Shown: positions 11,845-24,304, counted from the stretch's first letter. The stretch is DNA of 64,000 nt from Neoceratodus forsteri (GCA_016271365.2 CM028136.1:468966001-469030000), one strand, 5' to 3'. Numbers and translations: made by a program. The notes: a model not told the origin generated them from the sequence alone.

Positions 11845-13115
11845 TGATCAGACTGGTAAACCTGTGGATTAAACTAATTTTGTTTTACTACCACTGACAA
11901 CTAATTGAACAGAAATGCAGTTTCCAAACTGTCTTCCAGGTAATCATCCTACTTCATTCACTATTGAGCAGTTACTGGTACCCCAAAACAATCATTGCCA
12001 TATGGGAAATGTTACCTAATTTGACTGGTGCCATGTCAGTATTAAATTGATACCAATAATATGTTTAAAATTATTCTCCTTTTTAATTTTTTTATTATTA
12101 CATTCACCCCCCCCCACACCAAACCGTTTTTTTCTCTCCTTGAAGTCATCACATCAGAGGCATCCATGAATGGCCTTTGAATGGCAATGGTACTACATGG
12201 AAGATATGTCAAAAAGTATGCTGACACTGAACAAACAATACAAAACAGGATGTCTATCAATGTTTTCAAGTATGTGACATCGTCCTGTCTTTCTTTAGCC
12301 ATATACACAATTTGCAGTTCTGTAAAATAATGTTTTCAGTCCCACAGAGTTAAATTCAAAGATAGCTGCATTGCTTTATGTTGCAGGATGCGCTGTCTGA
12401 CAGCCATTGTTTTCAATGTGCATGTGCTGTGGTGAACACCCCCAACCCACACAAACCAGGAACATCCACCAACAATTAAAACTAAATTCAGAAAGAAAAA
12501 AAGAAACACATTCTGATGCAAATATTCACTGCCAGCATGTGTCAGTGTTACAGGGAGTTTATATGGGAGAGATACAGTCACAGCCTTGTAACATGAACAA
12601 GTGACACATATATATCTAGATAACACCAGTACAGATTTACCAGTGTAAATTGGTGTTATTTTCAGTACTGTTGCCAGATATGTGCATCTTTTTCTTTTCC
12701 TTGGGTTGCACTTTTCTGACGTGTCTTTCATGTGGTACCATTGCCATTCAAAGGATGTTTCTGGACGGCTGAGATGTAATGGATCCTATGAAAAAAAGAC
12801 TGGTTGTTATGGTGGGGGGGATGTAATTAAAAACAAAATACATAAGAATAAAAGAAAAATAAACACAAGCATATGAAACATATTGATTGCATTATTTCAA
12901 TCCTGACATGGCACCAGGTCAAATAAGATGGTATTTCCTCTGTAAATCAATGACAAGTTTGGGGTACCAGTAACAGCTCAATAGCAACTTAACGAGTGAA
13001 GTAGGATAATAAACTACAGTAAGTAGAAGATAGTTCCGAAATGGCATTTCCGTTCAGTTAGCTATCAGTGGTAGTAATACAAAATTAGTTTTTTTCCACA
13101 GGTTTACCAGTCTGC
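11845..13115. repeat. Large foldback repeat, copy A
   Basis: The left arm (about 11,845-12,215) is an imperfect inverted copy of the right arm (about 12,690-13,115). Both contain aaacctgtgg, ctaattttgt, ttactaccactga, gttactggtacc and tttgaatggcaatggtac in opposite orientation. The unpaired middle is about 475 bp and includes tatatatctagataacacc near 12,610. No transposase frame is present. The left half is repeated directly at 14.5-15.2 kb and the right half at 21.3-22.0 kb. Confidence 0.8.
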
Positions 13116-13275
13116 TCTTTTTTATTTCTTTTTTACCTTGCAGGTTTCTTAACTGTATGTGGCTGCAGTGTCTTTCTGTGTTAATTTTAAAGACCAAAAC
13201 TGATCTCCCCAGGGTGCTCAGAAAAGATGGACCAGTCTTATACAAACTGGCACAGCAACAAAACATAATAGTTTT

Positions 13276-14115
13276 CACGACCAGAAATCACCATCAAAAG
13301 CAGTCTCAGGATGATAGTCAATGTAAATAAGTGGGCCATCTGAGCAAAGCTATAAAACTTATTACAAGAGAGCTGTACAAGCTGCATATAAGATGCTAAT
13401 ATTGTGCATAAAAATTCTGGAGACTATGTACTTGGATTAATTTAGGTTTATTCAATTAACTTACATGTTTATGTATATAGAAGAGACTGTGTCAAAAACA
13501 AATACATAATGCAGAACCAGGAGGTACACAAGAAGTCACCTAAAAAGTGCAAGGGGAGATTGACTACAAGGAAGAAAAGACCAAGAGAAAACCAATGTGT
13601 GAGTGTGTATGTGTGTGTGTGTGTGCTGGGTTGTATTACTTCTCAGCCTGCTCCTAAAGTTAACATTTTTTATTGTGCATCAAAGTGTTTGAACTGCCAA
13701 ATATTGTAGCAGCCAAGAATGGCAACCATGAAAACCAAAGTTTGCAGTCAGCTACTACAGTATCATCAGCCAAAACATTCAGAGAGGCAACCGAAGTTAG
13801 ACTGATACTTAGTGGTTAATGTAACGTTTTATACTCTATGAATGCCATGTATTGCACCCTGACACCACACAATCACCTATGTAAAACTAAATGAAACCAA
13901 TAAAGATTGGGGATGCCATACAGACTACCATTGTTCCTAACATTTTAGCTGGAAAGTTGAGTAAACAAGATTTTACTGTCAAAAAATGCTTTCTTTGATG
14001 GAGCAATATACTTTGTGAAGCATTCAGATTTAGAATGGAAAACCTGCATAATGATCAGGTAGCTGGTTGTTCCACTAAAGCTAATCCCTCTGCTCTCCCT
14101 CTTGCCATGCATTCA
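13276..14115. other. Stretch present in copy A but absent from copy B
   Basis: The direct alignment between 12,630-13,275 and 21,344-21,985 stops here and resumes at about 14,120 against 21,990. This about 840-bp stretch is therefore an insertion in copy A or a deletion in copy B. It has a short TG-rich run at about 13,595-13,625 and no recognised gene. Confidence 0.5.
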
Positions 14116-14119
14116 GTAA

Positions 14120-14470
14120 TGTTCTTTCCATCAGACAGGAGCACTGTATGGTGGTTGCAGCCATATCTTTGTGGGGGGGGGGCACTGCCAATTATTTTCT
14201 ATTGTTGTTCCTATAGATGTCTGGTTATATAACATTGTAGCCTTACTGTCATGTGTGACATTTAAAGCTAATGTAAGCATTTAAAGTACTAGCATCAATA
14301 TTGAAATGTAATTGTGCTTACACTGATTATTGTAGTATTTTGTGTTGCTGGAGATGCGGCGATGTTGTTGACCATAATATAATTTGATCCAGTAAATCAT
14401 AAACTTCCAAGAGCAACACTACTAGTTGAAAACATTCCAAATGAGTAAGATGCACTGCCTCTATGAAATA
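14120..14470. repeat. Outer segment of repeat copy A
   Basis: This matches 21,990-22,320 directly, sharing tatggtggttgcag, gcactgccaattatt, gtcatgtgtgacatttaaag and gagtaagatgcactg. It forms the 3' outer part of the large repeat unit. Confidence 0.8.
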
Positions 14471-14489
14471 AAATCAGACATGGCTTGGC

Positions 14490-15242
14490 TGATGGAATTC
14501 ATTCACCTTTAGAGGTCTACAGGGCTCAGCCCACTGCAGCTCTAAAAAGAGGAGCAGACTGGTAAACCTGTGGATGAAACTAATTTTGTTTTACTACCAC
14601 TGACAGCTAATTGAACAGAAATGCAGTTTCTAAACCATCTTTCAGTTAATCGTCCTACTTCACTCACTATTGAGCAGTTACTGGTACCTCAAAACAGTCG
14701 TTGATATAAGGGAAACATTTAATTTGACAGGTGCATGTCAGGATTAAAATGATACCAATAATATGTTTCAAATGATTGTCCTTTTTTATTTTATATTATT
14801 ACAACCAAACCATTTTTTTTCCCTCCTTGGAGCCATCATATCAGAGCCGTCCATGAACAGCCTTTGAATGGCAATGGTACTACATGGAATATATGTCAAA
14901 AAAGTGTGCTGACACTGAGCAACATAAAGCAGGCTGTCTATCAACATTTTCTAATATCTGAAATTGTTCTCACTGTCCTTAGCCATATTACAATTTGCAG
15001 TTCTATAAAATAATGTGTTCAGTCCCACAGTGTTTAATTCAAAGATAGATGTCCTGCTTTATGTTGCAGGATGAGCTGCCTGACAGCCATTGTTTTCAAT
15101 GTGCATGTGACATAGGTACCCACTCCCCCCCACTGAACACATACATACACACCAGGAACATCTACCAAAAATAGAAACTAAATGTTACAGGCAGTTTGAG
15201 AAATATAGGGAGATACAGTCACACCTTGTAACATAAACAAGT

Positions 15243-15243
<1 letters not shown>
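14490..15243. repeat. Large foldback repeat, copy B, left half
   Basis: Direct repeat of about 11,800-12,600: shared blocks include aaacctgtgg, tactaccactgaca, gagcagttactggtacc, tttgaatggcaatggtac and gacagccattgttttcaatg. It ends exactly at a (CA)n(TA)n tract. The matching right half resumes at about 21,344, so about 6.1 kb separates the two halves. Confidence 0.8.
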
Positions 15244-15296
<53 letters not shown>

Positions 15297-15318
15297 GTGG
15301 CACGGTAGTGCCACTATA
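15244..15318. repeat. (CA)n(TA)n microsatellite followed by a small perfect hairpin
   Basis: A (CA)n run (about 15,244-15,263) passes into (TA)n (to about 15,290). A perfect hairpin, tatagtggcac/gtgccactata with loop ggta, follows at 15,293-15,318. Confidence 0.9.
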
Positions 15319-16430
15319 GTTAGGGTTGAGGAGCCATTTCTATGTTAAACCCCCAAATTTTGCACCTTAATAACTTTGTAACTGTTTGGCAGATTTGCCT
15401 GAAATTTGGAATACATTATCAAGAATCATAGGCCGTGGGATCTGCCAAGTTTTGTACCAGTCAGATATACGGCTGTGGAGTTATTAAGCATGATCTGCAT
15501 GCGCGTTTACGCTTTTCTGGAATTCTACGGTTGTGCCTACAGGTCGTACGGTTTGCGCGACCGGCCCAAAATCTTCAGGGAACGTACGGCCAGCGTCCCT
15601 GATGTGCCTTTTGAAGATTTCGTGAAAAAATATTAAATGGTTCAAAAGTTATTCAAAAAACAATTTCCCATTATGTCAATGGGAAAAGTTAACAAAAAGT
15701 TTGACAGTGTCGCAAATGCACTTTTTACTGTCTCAAATGGCCCTGTTACTGTCACAAATCTGCCATCTTGTTTTCAGTTAGTGATCAGAAAAATGCTTGG
15801 CATTTAAAATTGAGACCCCTAGCAACCTAATTCTTTTTGTATTCACTTAGTCGGGCCCTGAGGATGCTAGCCATGTCTTTATTTTGGGGTAAAACACCCC
15901 AGAAATATGTTTTTCAAATTTCTGGAAAAAGTACTTTCCGAAAGTAGTGTCGCACTCACGAAAGTGTTGCAAATTTTTTTGCGACACTTTCTCAAATAGT
16001 GACACTATTTTGCGACACTATGCCCAAAATAACAGTAATTCTTTGGCACTCTGCTGCAAAAGAACGGTTGGGAGTTTTGGGCTGAAATTTGGAGGGAACG
16101 CAGATGACATCTCAGAGATGTGTCTTTCAGTGTTGTATTGAAAAAAATATTACACGGCGGCAAAGTTACAGCACTCCAAAGTTGACGTTTTTTTCCCATA
16201 GGATAACATTACTACTCCCGACGCATCACAGGAATCCTTTGGCACCCTGCTGCAAAATAATGGTTTAGTCTTTTTTCCTGAAATTTGGAGGGAAGACAGC
16301 CAACAGCCCACAGATGTGCCTTTCAGTGGTTTGGTGAAAAAATATTACAGGGAGGCAAAGTTATGGCACTCAAAACTTCTCTTTTTTTTTCATAGGATAA
16401 CATTACGGCATTCGCGACGCCTTTCAGGGC
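15319..16430. repeat. Degenerate satellite-like repeats, about 200-bp units in part
   Basis: The blocks tgaaatttgg, gatgtg(c/t)ctt and (g/t)tgaaaaaaatatta followed by aaagtta occur in the same order at about 15,400-15,660, 16,044-16,230 and 16,231-16,430. The last two are spaced about 200 bp apart and both carry cataggataacatta. No significant ORF is present. This looks like diverged tandem non-coding repeat DNA of unknown family. Confidence 0.65.
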
Positions 16431-16689
16431 CCGTATCTCGGAAACGGTGTGAGATATGGACTTTTCATTGGAAAAATGCTTAGTCCCTATTGGGGGCTAA
16501 GCACAAAATTAGCCAGGACAGTTGTAAATCATACGACTTTTACATTTTTTTTCTACGTCATACGGTTCCTGAGATATAACATATTTAGTATTCCAAGTTC
16601 TCATTTTCTGCTCCGATACTCATTATTATGCATACATTATTTGTACTCACTGTCTTTCTCTATGCAGGTTTTGGGGAAAACCAGCCTGT

Positions 16690-17052
16690 GCGTTTACATT
16701 ACTGTTACTGTTGCCCTTTCCACTTGCGGTTCCGTACCCGTTTCACTTACCGTTGACGTCTACGCCACCATGTGCGTTATCCTTTGCATTTTCATTTGCG
16801 CTTGCGTTTCTGTTATTTTTTGCCATTTGTGTCTACAGTAGTGTTTCTCTTTCTGTTTCACTTTGCGTCATCATTCCCATTGACATTTCCATTTGCAGGT
16901 ACCATGTTACTATGTGACAACACATCACGTGGCAGACCGTTCCCATCTACATCACCTTGTGCGTTACCCTTTCTGTTCTCATTCGCGCTTGTGTTACCAT
17001 GTGCACCACTGTTAGTGCTTCTGTTTGTGTTGCTATTCCCGTTACTATGACA
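16690..17052. repeat. Degenerate hexanucleotide tract
   Basis: The sequence can be cut into six-base words of the form NTTNNC (gttact gttgcc ctttcc, then acttgc ggttcc gtaccc) for over 350 bp with few interruptions. This gives long frames on both strands with two-residue periodicity (Asn/Gly/Ser-rich on the minus strand). I take those frames as by-products of the repeat. Confidence 0.7.
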
Positions 17053-17147
17053 CAAGACATCATGTGGCGAGAGCACGGGGTCCGGAGCCGCGCTCCCGCC
17101 GCTACGTCCCATTCACTATTTCTCGTTATCATTCTCAAAAGAAGGAA

Positions 17148-17485
17148 ATTAGAGGCAAAATTCTGTTTAATGCATTAGTTAGGGTTGTTCCACAGTGACA
17201 AAGTGAGGAAATTTGGTGTTAGGTTTGAAAACCCCCTTGGACCCCGAACCCCAACCAGCATTGGGGTGCGCATTGGGATCGTGGATCCTAACTCTCACCC
17301 CATTCTCCTATTCTTCTGCTGCTTTACACATGTCATGGGGTGAGAGTTAGGGCTGGCTATCCCAATGCGCACCCCAATGCCGTTGGGGTGGGCGGGGTCC
17401 AAGGGGGTTTTCAACCCACACCGAATTTCCTCACTTTGTCACTGTGGAACAACCCTAACTAATGCATTCAATGGAGTTTTTGGCC

Positions 17486-17491
<6 letters not shown>
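17148..17491. mobile_element. Foldback element, 344 bp, long inverted arms
   Basis: Arms of about 160-170 bp share, in inverted order, attagaggc, tgcattagttagggttgttc, cacagtgacaaagtgaggaa, aacccccttgga and cattggggtgcgcattggga. A second inner pair is aactctcacccca/tggggtgagagtt. The element abuts a (TA)n tract at its right end. It has no coding capacity. Confidence 0.85.

Positions 17492-17524
<33 letters not shown>
17492..17524. repeat. (TA)n microsatellite
   Basis: A pure TA run directly following the foldback element. Confidence 0.95.
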
Positions 17525-17526
<2 letters not shown>

Positions 17527-18398
17527 ACCTCCCCCCACTGGCCCCCCTTGTCCAACTAGCAGGGATGCTTCTCTCACACAAGGCACCACTGAGAGGGATG
17601 GGGGTAGCCACTATGAACAGTTCTATTGACTCATACTTCTACTTTCATAGCCTTCCATCCTCAGACAGGCAAACCAAATGTGGCAAATACTTGGCTGTCA
17701 TCTGGGGGGACCATTTAGCATAGCCAACAACCTGGGTCCTTGGGTGAAAACATTTGCTCAGAATTATGCTAGGTTTGAACTTCTGGTCAGGGGTACCCAA
17801 GTAAATCCAGACACTGGAAGCAATAACTGTACTGTACAAATCAGGTTGGGATCTAGAGTGTGGCTTTTATTATCATCACAGAGAATAATATAAAGTGAAG
17901 ATGGACCCCCACAGGGCTACTCCCAATGGTAATGCAGATTACTGAGGTACAGAGCACACACACACAGCAAACCCTCAGGTTCTGACTGGAACTTGCACAC
18001 ACAGCCCGAACTGGTACACTTCCCTTCTTTCCCTTGACTTGGCACCCTGGCCAGTACTAGGACACTTTTCCATATTTTATGAGGAATTCTTGGTGGCTCC
18101 CTACCACCTCTGACCACTCTCTGGCTCACAGAAAATCCAAACTCCCATGTCTGGGTGTTTTCCTCAAGCACTGGCCAAATGCCCTGATAGAAAATAAAGG
18201 TGCCCAAACTGAACCCGGGGAGGTAAACATGGTTACTCCGGATGGGGGGGTCTCCCACCTTTTCCTTCCAATATTTATTCTAGGCCATTCATCTGGTTAG
18301 AAACACCTTTCTCTGAAACACTCTCTTGTAGATGCTCTCTTGAAATGTCTTGCACATTTAACATTCTACATCTCACACTTCGGAAGTGCCATGAAAAT
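17525..18398. other. No recognised gene
   Basis: Non-coding sequence, mildly rich in CA and pyrimidine tracts. Short frames on both strands show no motif. Confidence 0.45.
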
Positions 18399-18616
18399 AA
18401 ATGTTCTGTATATGGCTATGTCTTTACTCTAGACCCCCACTTTTGCAGATGCTTTTAAATCAGACACGAACTAAAAGTTCTGTACTTGGCAAGTCTCTCT
18501 CAGACCCCACAGTAGGTAGACACTTTTACCCAAAACCCAATCTTAAAAGTTCTGTACCTGGCTAGTCACCCTTGGACCCCATAGTAGGCAGACACTTTTA
18601 ACAGAAACACAGTCTT
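18399..18616. repeat. Three tandem units of about 72 bp
   Basis: Units start at about 18,399, 18,473 and 18,545, each with (a)aa(a/t)gttctgta(c/t), then a gacccc block, then cttttaa or acttttac. The last two are most alike. No further units are clear on either side. Confidence 0.75.
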
Positions 18617-19197
18617 AGTGACAGAGCCCCTTTGTCAGAGAAAAACTCACCACAGGAATGCCAGTGCCCCAGGACTTTTTCCACAAAAAGTCTCAGGTAC
18701 TCACAGAGCAAACGAATCTAGGCAGCTTCGCCACACTCCAGGCTGGACCAGGGGATTGCCCCTGAATCCTGGAATTCTCCCCATCCCTCTAGGGATGGGG
18801 CACTGAAAAACCTTCTAGGAATGGTCTCTACCACTTCACACACTGGTCTTCTGTGTTCTTGACTAGGGTGAGAACACACTACCCCTTTTCCTGAGGCGGC
18901 TCTCTTTCAGAGCTAAGTCTGAGAAGCTGCCTTCTGCAGCACTCCTCACTCTACAGACTCTCCATACAGATTACTCACTCTCCCAACATTCTACTGCTAA
19001 CCCCTGCAGCTAGCATTCCATTGTGGCTTATGCTGCTATGAAAATTCTAAGGTGACATCATCATTCCAGCTCAGCTGAGACTGAAAACAGAGTGTGACAG
19101 TGTGAAACCCATTTAACTGGCATCTCACAAGCTGCCTCTCCCTCCCTGCCACTGATTCTAAGTGGGATTCTAGTAACCCCTGGGAACAAGGGATATA

Positions 19198-19206
<9 letters not shown>
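18617..19206. other. No recognised gene
   Basis: Non-coding DNA ending at a (TA)n tract. Confidence 0.4.
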
Positions 19207-19246
<40 letters not shown>

Positions 19247-19388
19247 ATAGATAGGTGAGGGTCTATTACAAGGGGTAATACCATCGAGGAGGTTCTGGGG
19301 ACAAGAAACCTCAAGGCGAAGCTTGAGAGGTTCTCCTGTCCCCAGAACCTCAGATATTATTAATCCCAAGTGATGAACCCTCGCCTAT
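19207..19388. mobile_element. (TA)n tract and adjoining foldback element
   Basis: (TA)n to about 19,243 is followed by an inverted-repeat element at about 19,250-19,388. Its ends are gataggtgaggg and ccctcgcctatt. Inner arms gaggttctggggac and gtccccagaacctc pair, and a further inner pair aacctcaag/cttgagaggtt is visible. No ORF. Confidence 0.75.
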
Positions 19389-19840
19389 TTTATTTTTGTA
19401 ATATATGGGCCAGTTTTGTTTGCAGCAGTTCTGTGAATGTGGTGCTGTGAAGCCGTGCTGCCGCTGCAGTGAGGATTCGCTCACTTACTCTGTGTGTGTG
19501 TACTTTCCGTCCACCCATCACCACTGCTCACCCATCCACTCACAAACTCAGTCTGTGTCCGTTTTACTTAAAAAAACATTTTACCTTGCTTCTTTAATCA
19601 GACTGTTGATGGGATTAAAAAAAAATGCTGCCCATAAAGTGAAGGGACGATATTCTCTCGCTTAGAGAGGGACGGCTGCCATGTTTTTTTGAATTGTTCT
19701 GCCAACCCACAGAGGAACCAGTTCCAATCAGGAGGCACGGTTTTAGGAACGTCAGCACGCAGGGCTAGGAGGTTGCCTTGGGGATGTCAGGAACTAGTGT
19801 ATGCTACTGGAAGATCTTGAGGTTGCGCTTTTGAGGTTTG
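19389..19840. other. No recognised gene
   Basis: Non-coding DNA between two hairpin elements. Confidence 0.4.
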
Positions 19841-19905
19841 GTGATAATACTATCGTTCAGAGCTCGAACAATAGTATCATGAGCTCTGAACGATAGTATT
19901 ATCAC
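19841..19905. repeat. Perfect 25-bp-arm hairpin
   Basis: gtgataatactatcgttcag plus agctc (19,841-19,865) is exactly complementary to 19,881-19,905, with a 15-nt loop that itself contains atagtatcat. A third partial copy (aatgatagtattatcac) follows at 19,911-19,927. Confidence 0.9.
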
Positions 19906-19997
19906 TTGCCAATGATAGTATTATCACTTTGGCTACTGGTGTATTACGGGATTTTTTTGTATGGATACTGTTGTATTATTTAGGTATCTCCATAAAT

Positions 19998-20318
<321 letters not shown>

Positions 20319-21278
20319 AGGGTATTTGTTGACTATTTGTGTGTACAAGGTACGAACATTTGTGCTATTTTATTTCTAAGTATTGCTGCGCTGTGATAAG
20401 ACTGTATTGGTAATGGGAAGTGCCGTTTTTTTATGAAAGAGTCTGATGTCTGTTGTTGGATTGGCTATTGTTGCATGGTAGTGGTTTTTCACTGGTATCT
20501 GCATGTGATTTTGTGTAGAAATGTACTGTATTGGTTGCTATTTGTGTGGTACTATTGGTCGGTAGTAGTGATTGATAGTGGGAATTGTGTTTTGATTGGT
20601 TTGTGAGTGAAAGTGGGCATGTCTTTCTTTTAAAGAAGATTTCCGTGTTTGAGGCATCTCGGTTTGCCGTAAAGAGATTGTAAATACGTTTATTTATTTA
20701 ATTTTATGCCTTATATTTGCATTGTCTTACTTTATTTTTTTAAATGGGGTACTTGTGTGAGTTTCTTTTCAGTTTGTGAATGGACTTGTTCACGGCTTTG
20801 GAGTTCAGAGTTTTGCCACGGCTGCTGCATTTCAGGTATTTGTTATTATTTTGCATTGCTATCAGAGAAAATGTGCTTTGCTTTCTTATGAGGAGGGCTG
20901 TTGTTTCCATGGTTTGCATGTTCGATAGACCTGTCCTGCATTCACGGTTGTATTTCTGCAACTGAGCACCGCTCAATGCTTTTTTACTGTTAATGTGTGT
21001 AATTAGAAACAGCAGTGAAGTCAGTAGCATGGGAAACTCGGGCTTTAACATTTTAACTATTGTAACAGGTGAATGTGATTTGCTTCAGTTGCTAGGATAC
21101 TGTAATGTCTGCACATCTTCTCCTGATGACATAGCTACTGTGAGAATATCACTTACTGATGTAGGAAGTGTGTGTGTAAATGTAAAAAATCTACCACAGT
21201 TCCTATGTCACCAAGATTTATCTCACTGTAGTGAGAATACATGTTTTTATCTGCAACGTTTATCAACCACCCCTACTG

Positions 21279-21280
<2 letters not shown>
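20319..21280. other. No recognised gene
   Basis: T-rich plus-strand sequence with short frames on both strands. No motif was recognised. Confidence 0.4.
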
Positions 21281-21320
<40 letters not shown>

Positions 21321-21343
21321 TATATATATATATATATATATAT
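21281..21343. repeat. (TA)n microsatellite
   Basis: TA run with a single GA interruption. It marks the point where the right half of repeat copy B resumes. Confidence 0.95.
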
Positions 21344-21985
21344 AAACACCATAACAGATTTGCCGGCGTAAATTGGTATTATTCTCAATATTGTTGCCAG
21401 ATATGTGCATCTTTTTTTTTCCTTGGGTTGCACTTTTTTGGTGTGTCTTCCATGTAGTACCATTGCTATTCAAAGGAACTTCCTGGACAACTGTGACATG
21501 ATGGGTCCAAGGAGAAAAGACTGGCTGTGTGTGTGTGTGTTGGGGGGGGGGTTAATGCAATTTTAAAAAATACACAAAAATAAAAGAAAAATAAGCACAA
21601 GCATTTGAAACATATTGATTGTATCATTTTAATCCTGACATGGCACCAGGCCAAATTAGATGACATTTCCCCTGTATATCAATAACAGGCGTGAGGTACC
21701 AGTAACAGCTCAATAGCAACTTAGCAAGTAAAGCAGGGGGATAAACTAAGTAGAAGACAGTTAAGGAATGGCATTTCTGTTCAGTTAGTTGTTAAGAGGT
21801 AGTAATACAAAATGAGTTTCATTTACAGGTTTACCAGTCCACACATTTTTTTTACCTTTCAGGTTTTGTAACTGTAAGTGACTGCAGTGCTTTTCTGTGT
21901 TAATTTTAAAGACCAAAACTGATCTCCTCAGGGTGCTCAGAAAAAACAGACCAGTCTTACACAAACTGGCCCAGCACCAAAATAT
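21344..21985. repeat. Large foldback repeat, copy B, right half
   Basis: Direct repeat of 12,630-13,275, sharing gttgccagatatgtgcatct, ccttgggttgcactttt, cctgacatggcaccagg, gtaacagctcaatagcaact and gaccaaaactgatctcc. It is also the inverted partner of the left half at 14.5-14.9 kb. Confidence 0.85.
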
Positions 21986-21989
21986 GGTA

Positions 21990-22320
21990 GCGCTCTATGG
22001 TGGTTGCAGCTGTTTTTATTTGGGTGGGGGGGCACTGCCAATTATTTCCTATTGCTGTTCCTATAAATTTCTGGTTATACAACATTGTAGCCTTATGGTC
22101 ATGTGTGACATTTAAAGCTAATGTAAGTGTTTAAAGTACTATCATCAATATTCAAATGTAAGTGTGCCTACACTAGTTATTGTAGTATTTTGTATTGCTA
22201 TAGATACGACGTTGTTGTTGACCTTAATACAGTTTGATTCAGTAAATCATAAACTTGCAAGTGCGACACTACTAGTTGACAACATTCCAAATGAGTAAGA
22301 TGCACTGTCTCTATCAAATA
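21990..22320. repeat. Outer segment of repeat copy B
   Basis: Direct match to 14,120-14,470 in the same orientation; the similarity ends near 22,320. Confidence 0.8.
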
Positions 22321-22479
22321 CAAGTTATTGCACTAAGTTCAAAACCCCATTGAATTACATTAAACCGCATACCTATTTCCTCAGTTGATGGTCCGGCTTT
22401 GAAGAGTGAAGATGTGTCTGCAGTCCAGAGAGGATTACATTGTTCGACCCCCAGTGGGTAAGTAAGGACTTGGGAGGGG

Positions 22480-23240
22480 GGGTTTGTGGGGTTGTAGTTG
22501 CTGAATGGGAGGGTCAGGTGAGGGATCAGGAATGGCACCAAAGACATTGATGAACAGTTTTCTTGTTACAGGTTAAAACAAACAAATAAAAAAACACAGG
22601 ACTGAGATGCTAATTGTGACACTGGGGGATTGGGCACCCCCTGTGTCACTGTTATGTTTTGGGGTATGGGTGGGGTTGTGGGTGTTGAGAGGAAGAGTGG
22701 ATGGTGGGAGGAGTGTAAAAAAACAAATGAATAACCACTCATGCACAGAACTGCGGGGGGCAAGAATTCCTGCACTGGGGGATTGGGCATCCCCCAGTTC
22801 CACTGTTATGTTTCTGGGGGGGGGGATTGGGGTGGTGGGTGCTGAGATGGAGGGTTTGGTGGGGTGAAGTATAAAAATATGTGTTAAAAACAAAAAAAGC
22901 AACTGCACATACACTGTAGTGAAGGGGACGGGGATTTTGTGATCATGATACTGGGACATTGGACTCCCCCAGTGTCACTATTGTGTTTCAGGGGTGGTGG
23001 GGTGGTGTCTGCCAAGAGGTAGGGTTGGGTGGGGATTATGTATTTCAGCAGTCACAGACTGCTGAAAAGGAAAACAAAATAGTGCAAGCGCGGAGTATTG
23101 GAAAGACCCGGAGGCACCTTTTTTTTGTCATTCCAACATGCTGTGCATTCACAAGGAATGCGGGAGCCCTTTTCTTAAAGCAAGAGGTCTGCAGGTTTCC
23201 TCGTACTGCAGCCTTAAAAAAAAGGAAAGTTGAGGCCCAC
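22480..23240. repeat. G-rich subrepeat array and partial third repeat copy
   Basis: Units of about 160-170 bp begin near 22,608, 22,767 and 22,940, each with cactgggg(g)att-like, cccccagt and gtttctgggg-like blocks; a weaker unit precedes at about 22,480. The same blocks form the inverted repeat at 11,270-11,680. The following acaaaatagtgca (about 23,075) and agaggtctgcagg (about 23,185) also recur at about 11,690 and 11,805. Confidence 0.7.
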
Positions 23241-23746
23241 CCTCTCTAAAGGAGCTACAGGGAAGTAGCCATAGCTGGCCACCAGATCAAGGCCCAAATT
23301 TCCAGAAGTAATTCAACTCCCATCTCCGATAAGAAAATGTAAACTTTGTATACTTTACTGTACACAGGAAATGATTCTGCAGGCCTCATCACAAGGTTTT
23401 ATGCATGTGAGGGCCCAGAACAAATAGGTGAATTAAGCACATTTGATATCTGTAACTTAAAACAGGCAAGTGAGCTCTGGGGCTTTACTTTAGTCACATT
23501 GTTAAATGGAATTTATTCACATTGTTTCACACAAGGTAGTTTGGATACCCCGATTCTGTAGCAATGCCTTTCAGTCCATATACTCCCAGCTAAGAAACTT
23601 TTGAGTTTTTTTAAACCAAAAAGAAGTACATCTGTCACATCTACTTTTCCTTTCCTACCAGAAGCAGTCTGGGAGGGAAGAGAACCTATAGCCATTTTGC
23701 TTCTATGTTTAATTAAGGACAATATTATGCTTTCTCTTTTGAGCGC
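23241..23746. other. No recognised gene
   Basis: Non-coding DNA between the subrepeat array and the 280-bp tandem duplication. Confidence 0.4.
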
Positions 23747-24304
23747 ATCAGGGCTGTAAAAGAAGTTCCATGGGGCTACGCAACCAGAGTAGTGTTATGC
23801 TTGTGCAACTGCGATAATTGTTTTGCCATTCACGCTCTCTATTCCATGGTGAATTATCAACCTTTATGGGTACCAAAGGAAAGGAACCCTCAAAGAGGGT
23901 TCCTCCCCTCTGGGTGCTGTGGGAAGATTCCCTTGGCTATAGGTATCTTAGGAAGGAGCTCTAAACATAACATTATGCAGTAAACACTGCATACAAGGTA
24001 GAGAAGCAGATTGACAGCAATGTGGGCATCAGGGCTTTAAAAGATGTTCTGTGGGGCTACTCAATCAGAGTAGTGTTATGCTTGTTCAACTGTGATAACT
24101 TTTTTTTCCATTCACACTCCCTATTTCATGGTGAATTATCACCCTTTATGGGTACTGAAGGCAAGGAACCGTCAAAGAGGGTTCCACCCCAGAGGTGCTG
24201 TGGGAAGAGTCCCTTGGCTGTAGGTACCTTATGAAGGAGCCCCAAAAATACCATTAAGCAGTAAACACTGCATACAAGCTAGAGAAGCAGACTGACAGCA
24301 GTGA
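23747..24304. repeat. 280-bp tandem duplication
   Basis: Two units start catcagggct at 23,747 and 24,027. They stay collinear through gtagtgttatgcttgt, catggtgaattatca, gctgtgggaaga and gcagtaaacactgcatacaa, to gacagca. Divergence is moderate, so this is not a recent duplication. Confidence 0.85.

Noticed and set aside
16858..17178. Overlapping frames on both strands around 17 kb, Asn/Gly/Ser-rich or Leu/Phe-rich
   Set aside because: They follow from the hexanucleotide repeat; no start context, domain or flanking exon signal is visible.
22600..23040. CRISPR-like array
   Set aside because: The repeats are about 160 bp, G-rich and diverged, without short spacers, and the context is eukaryotic.
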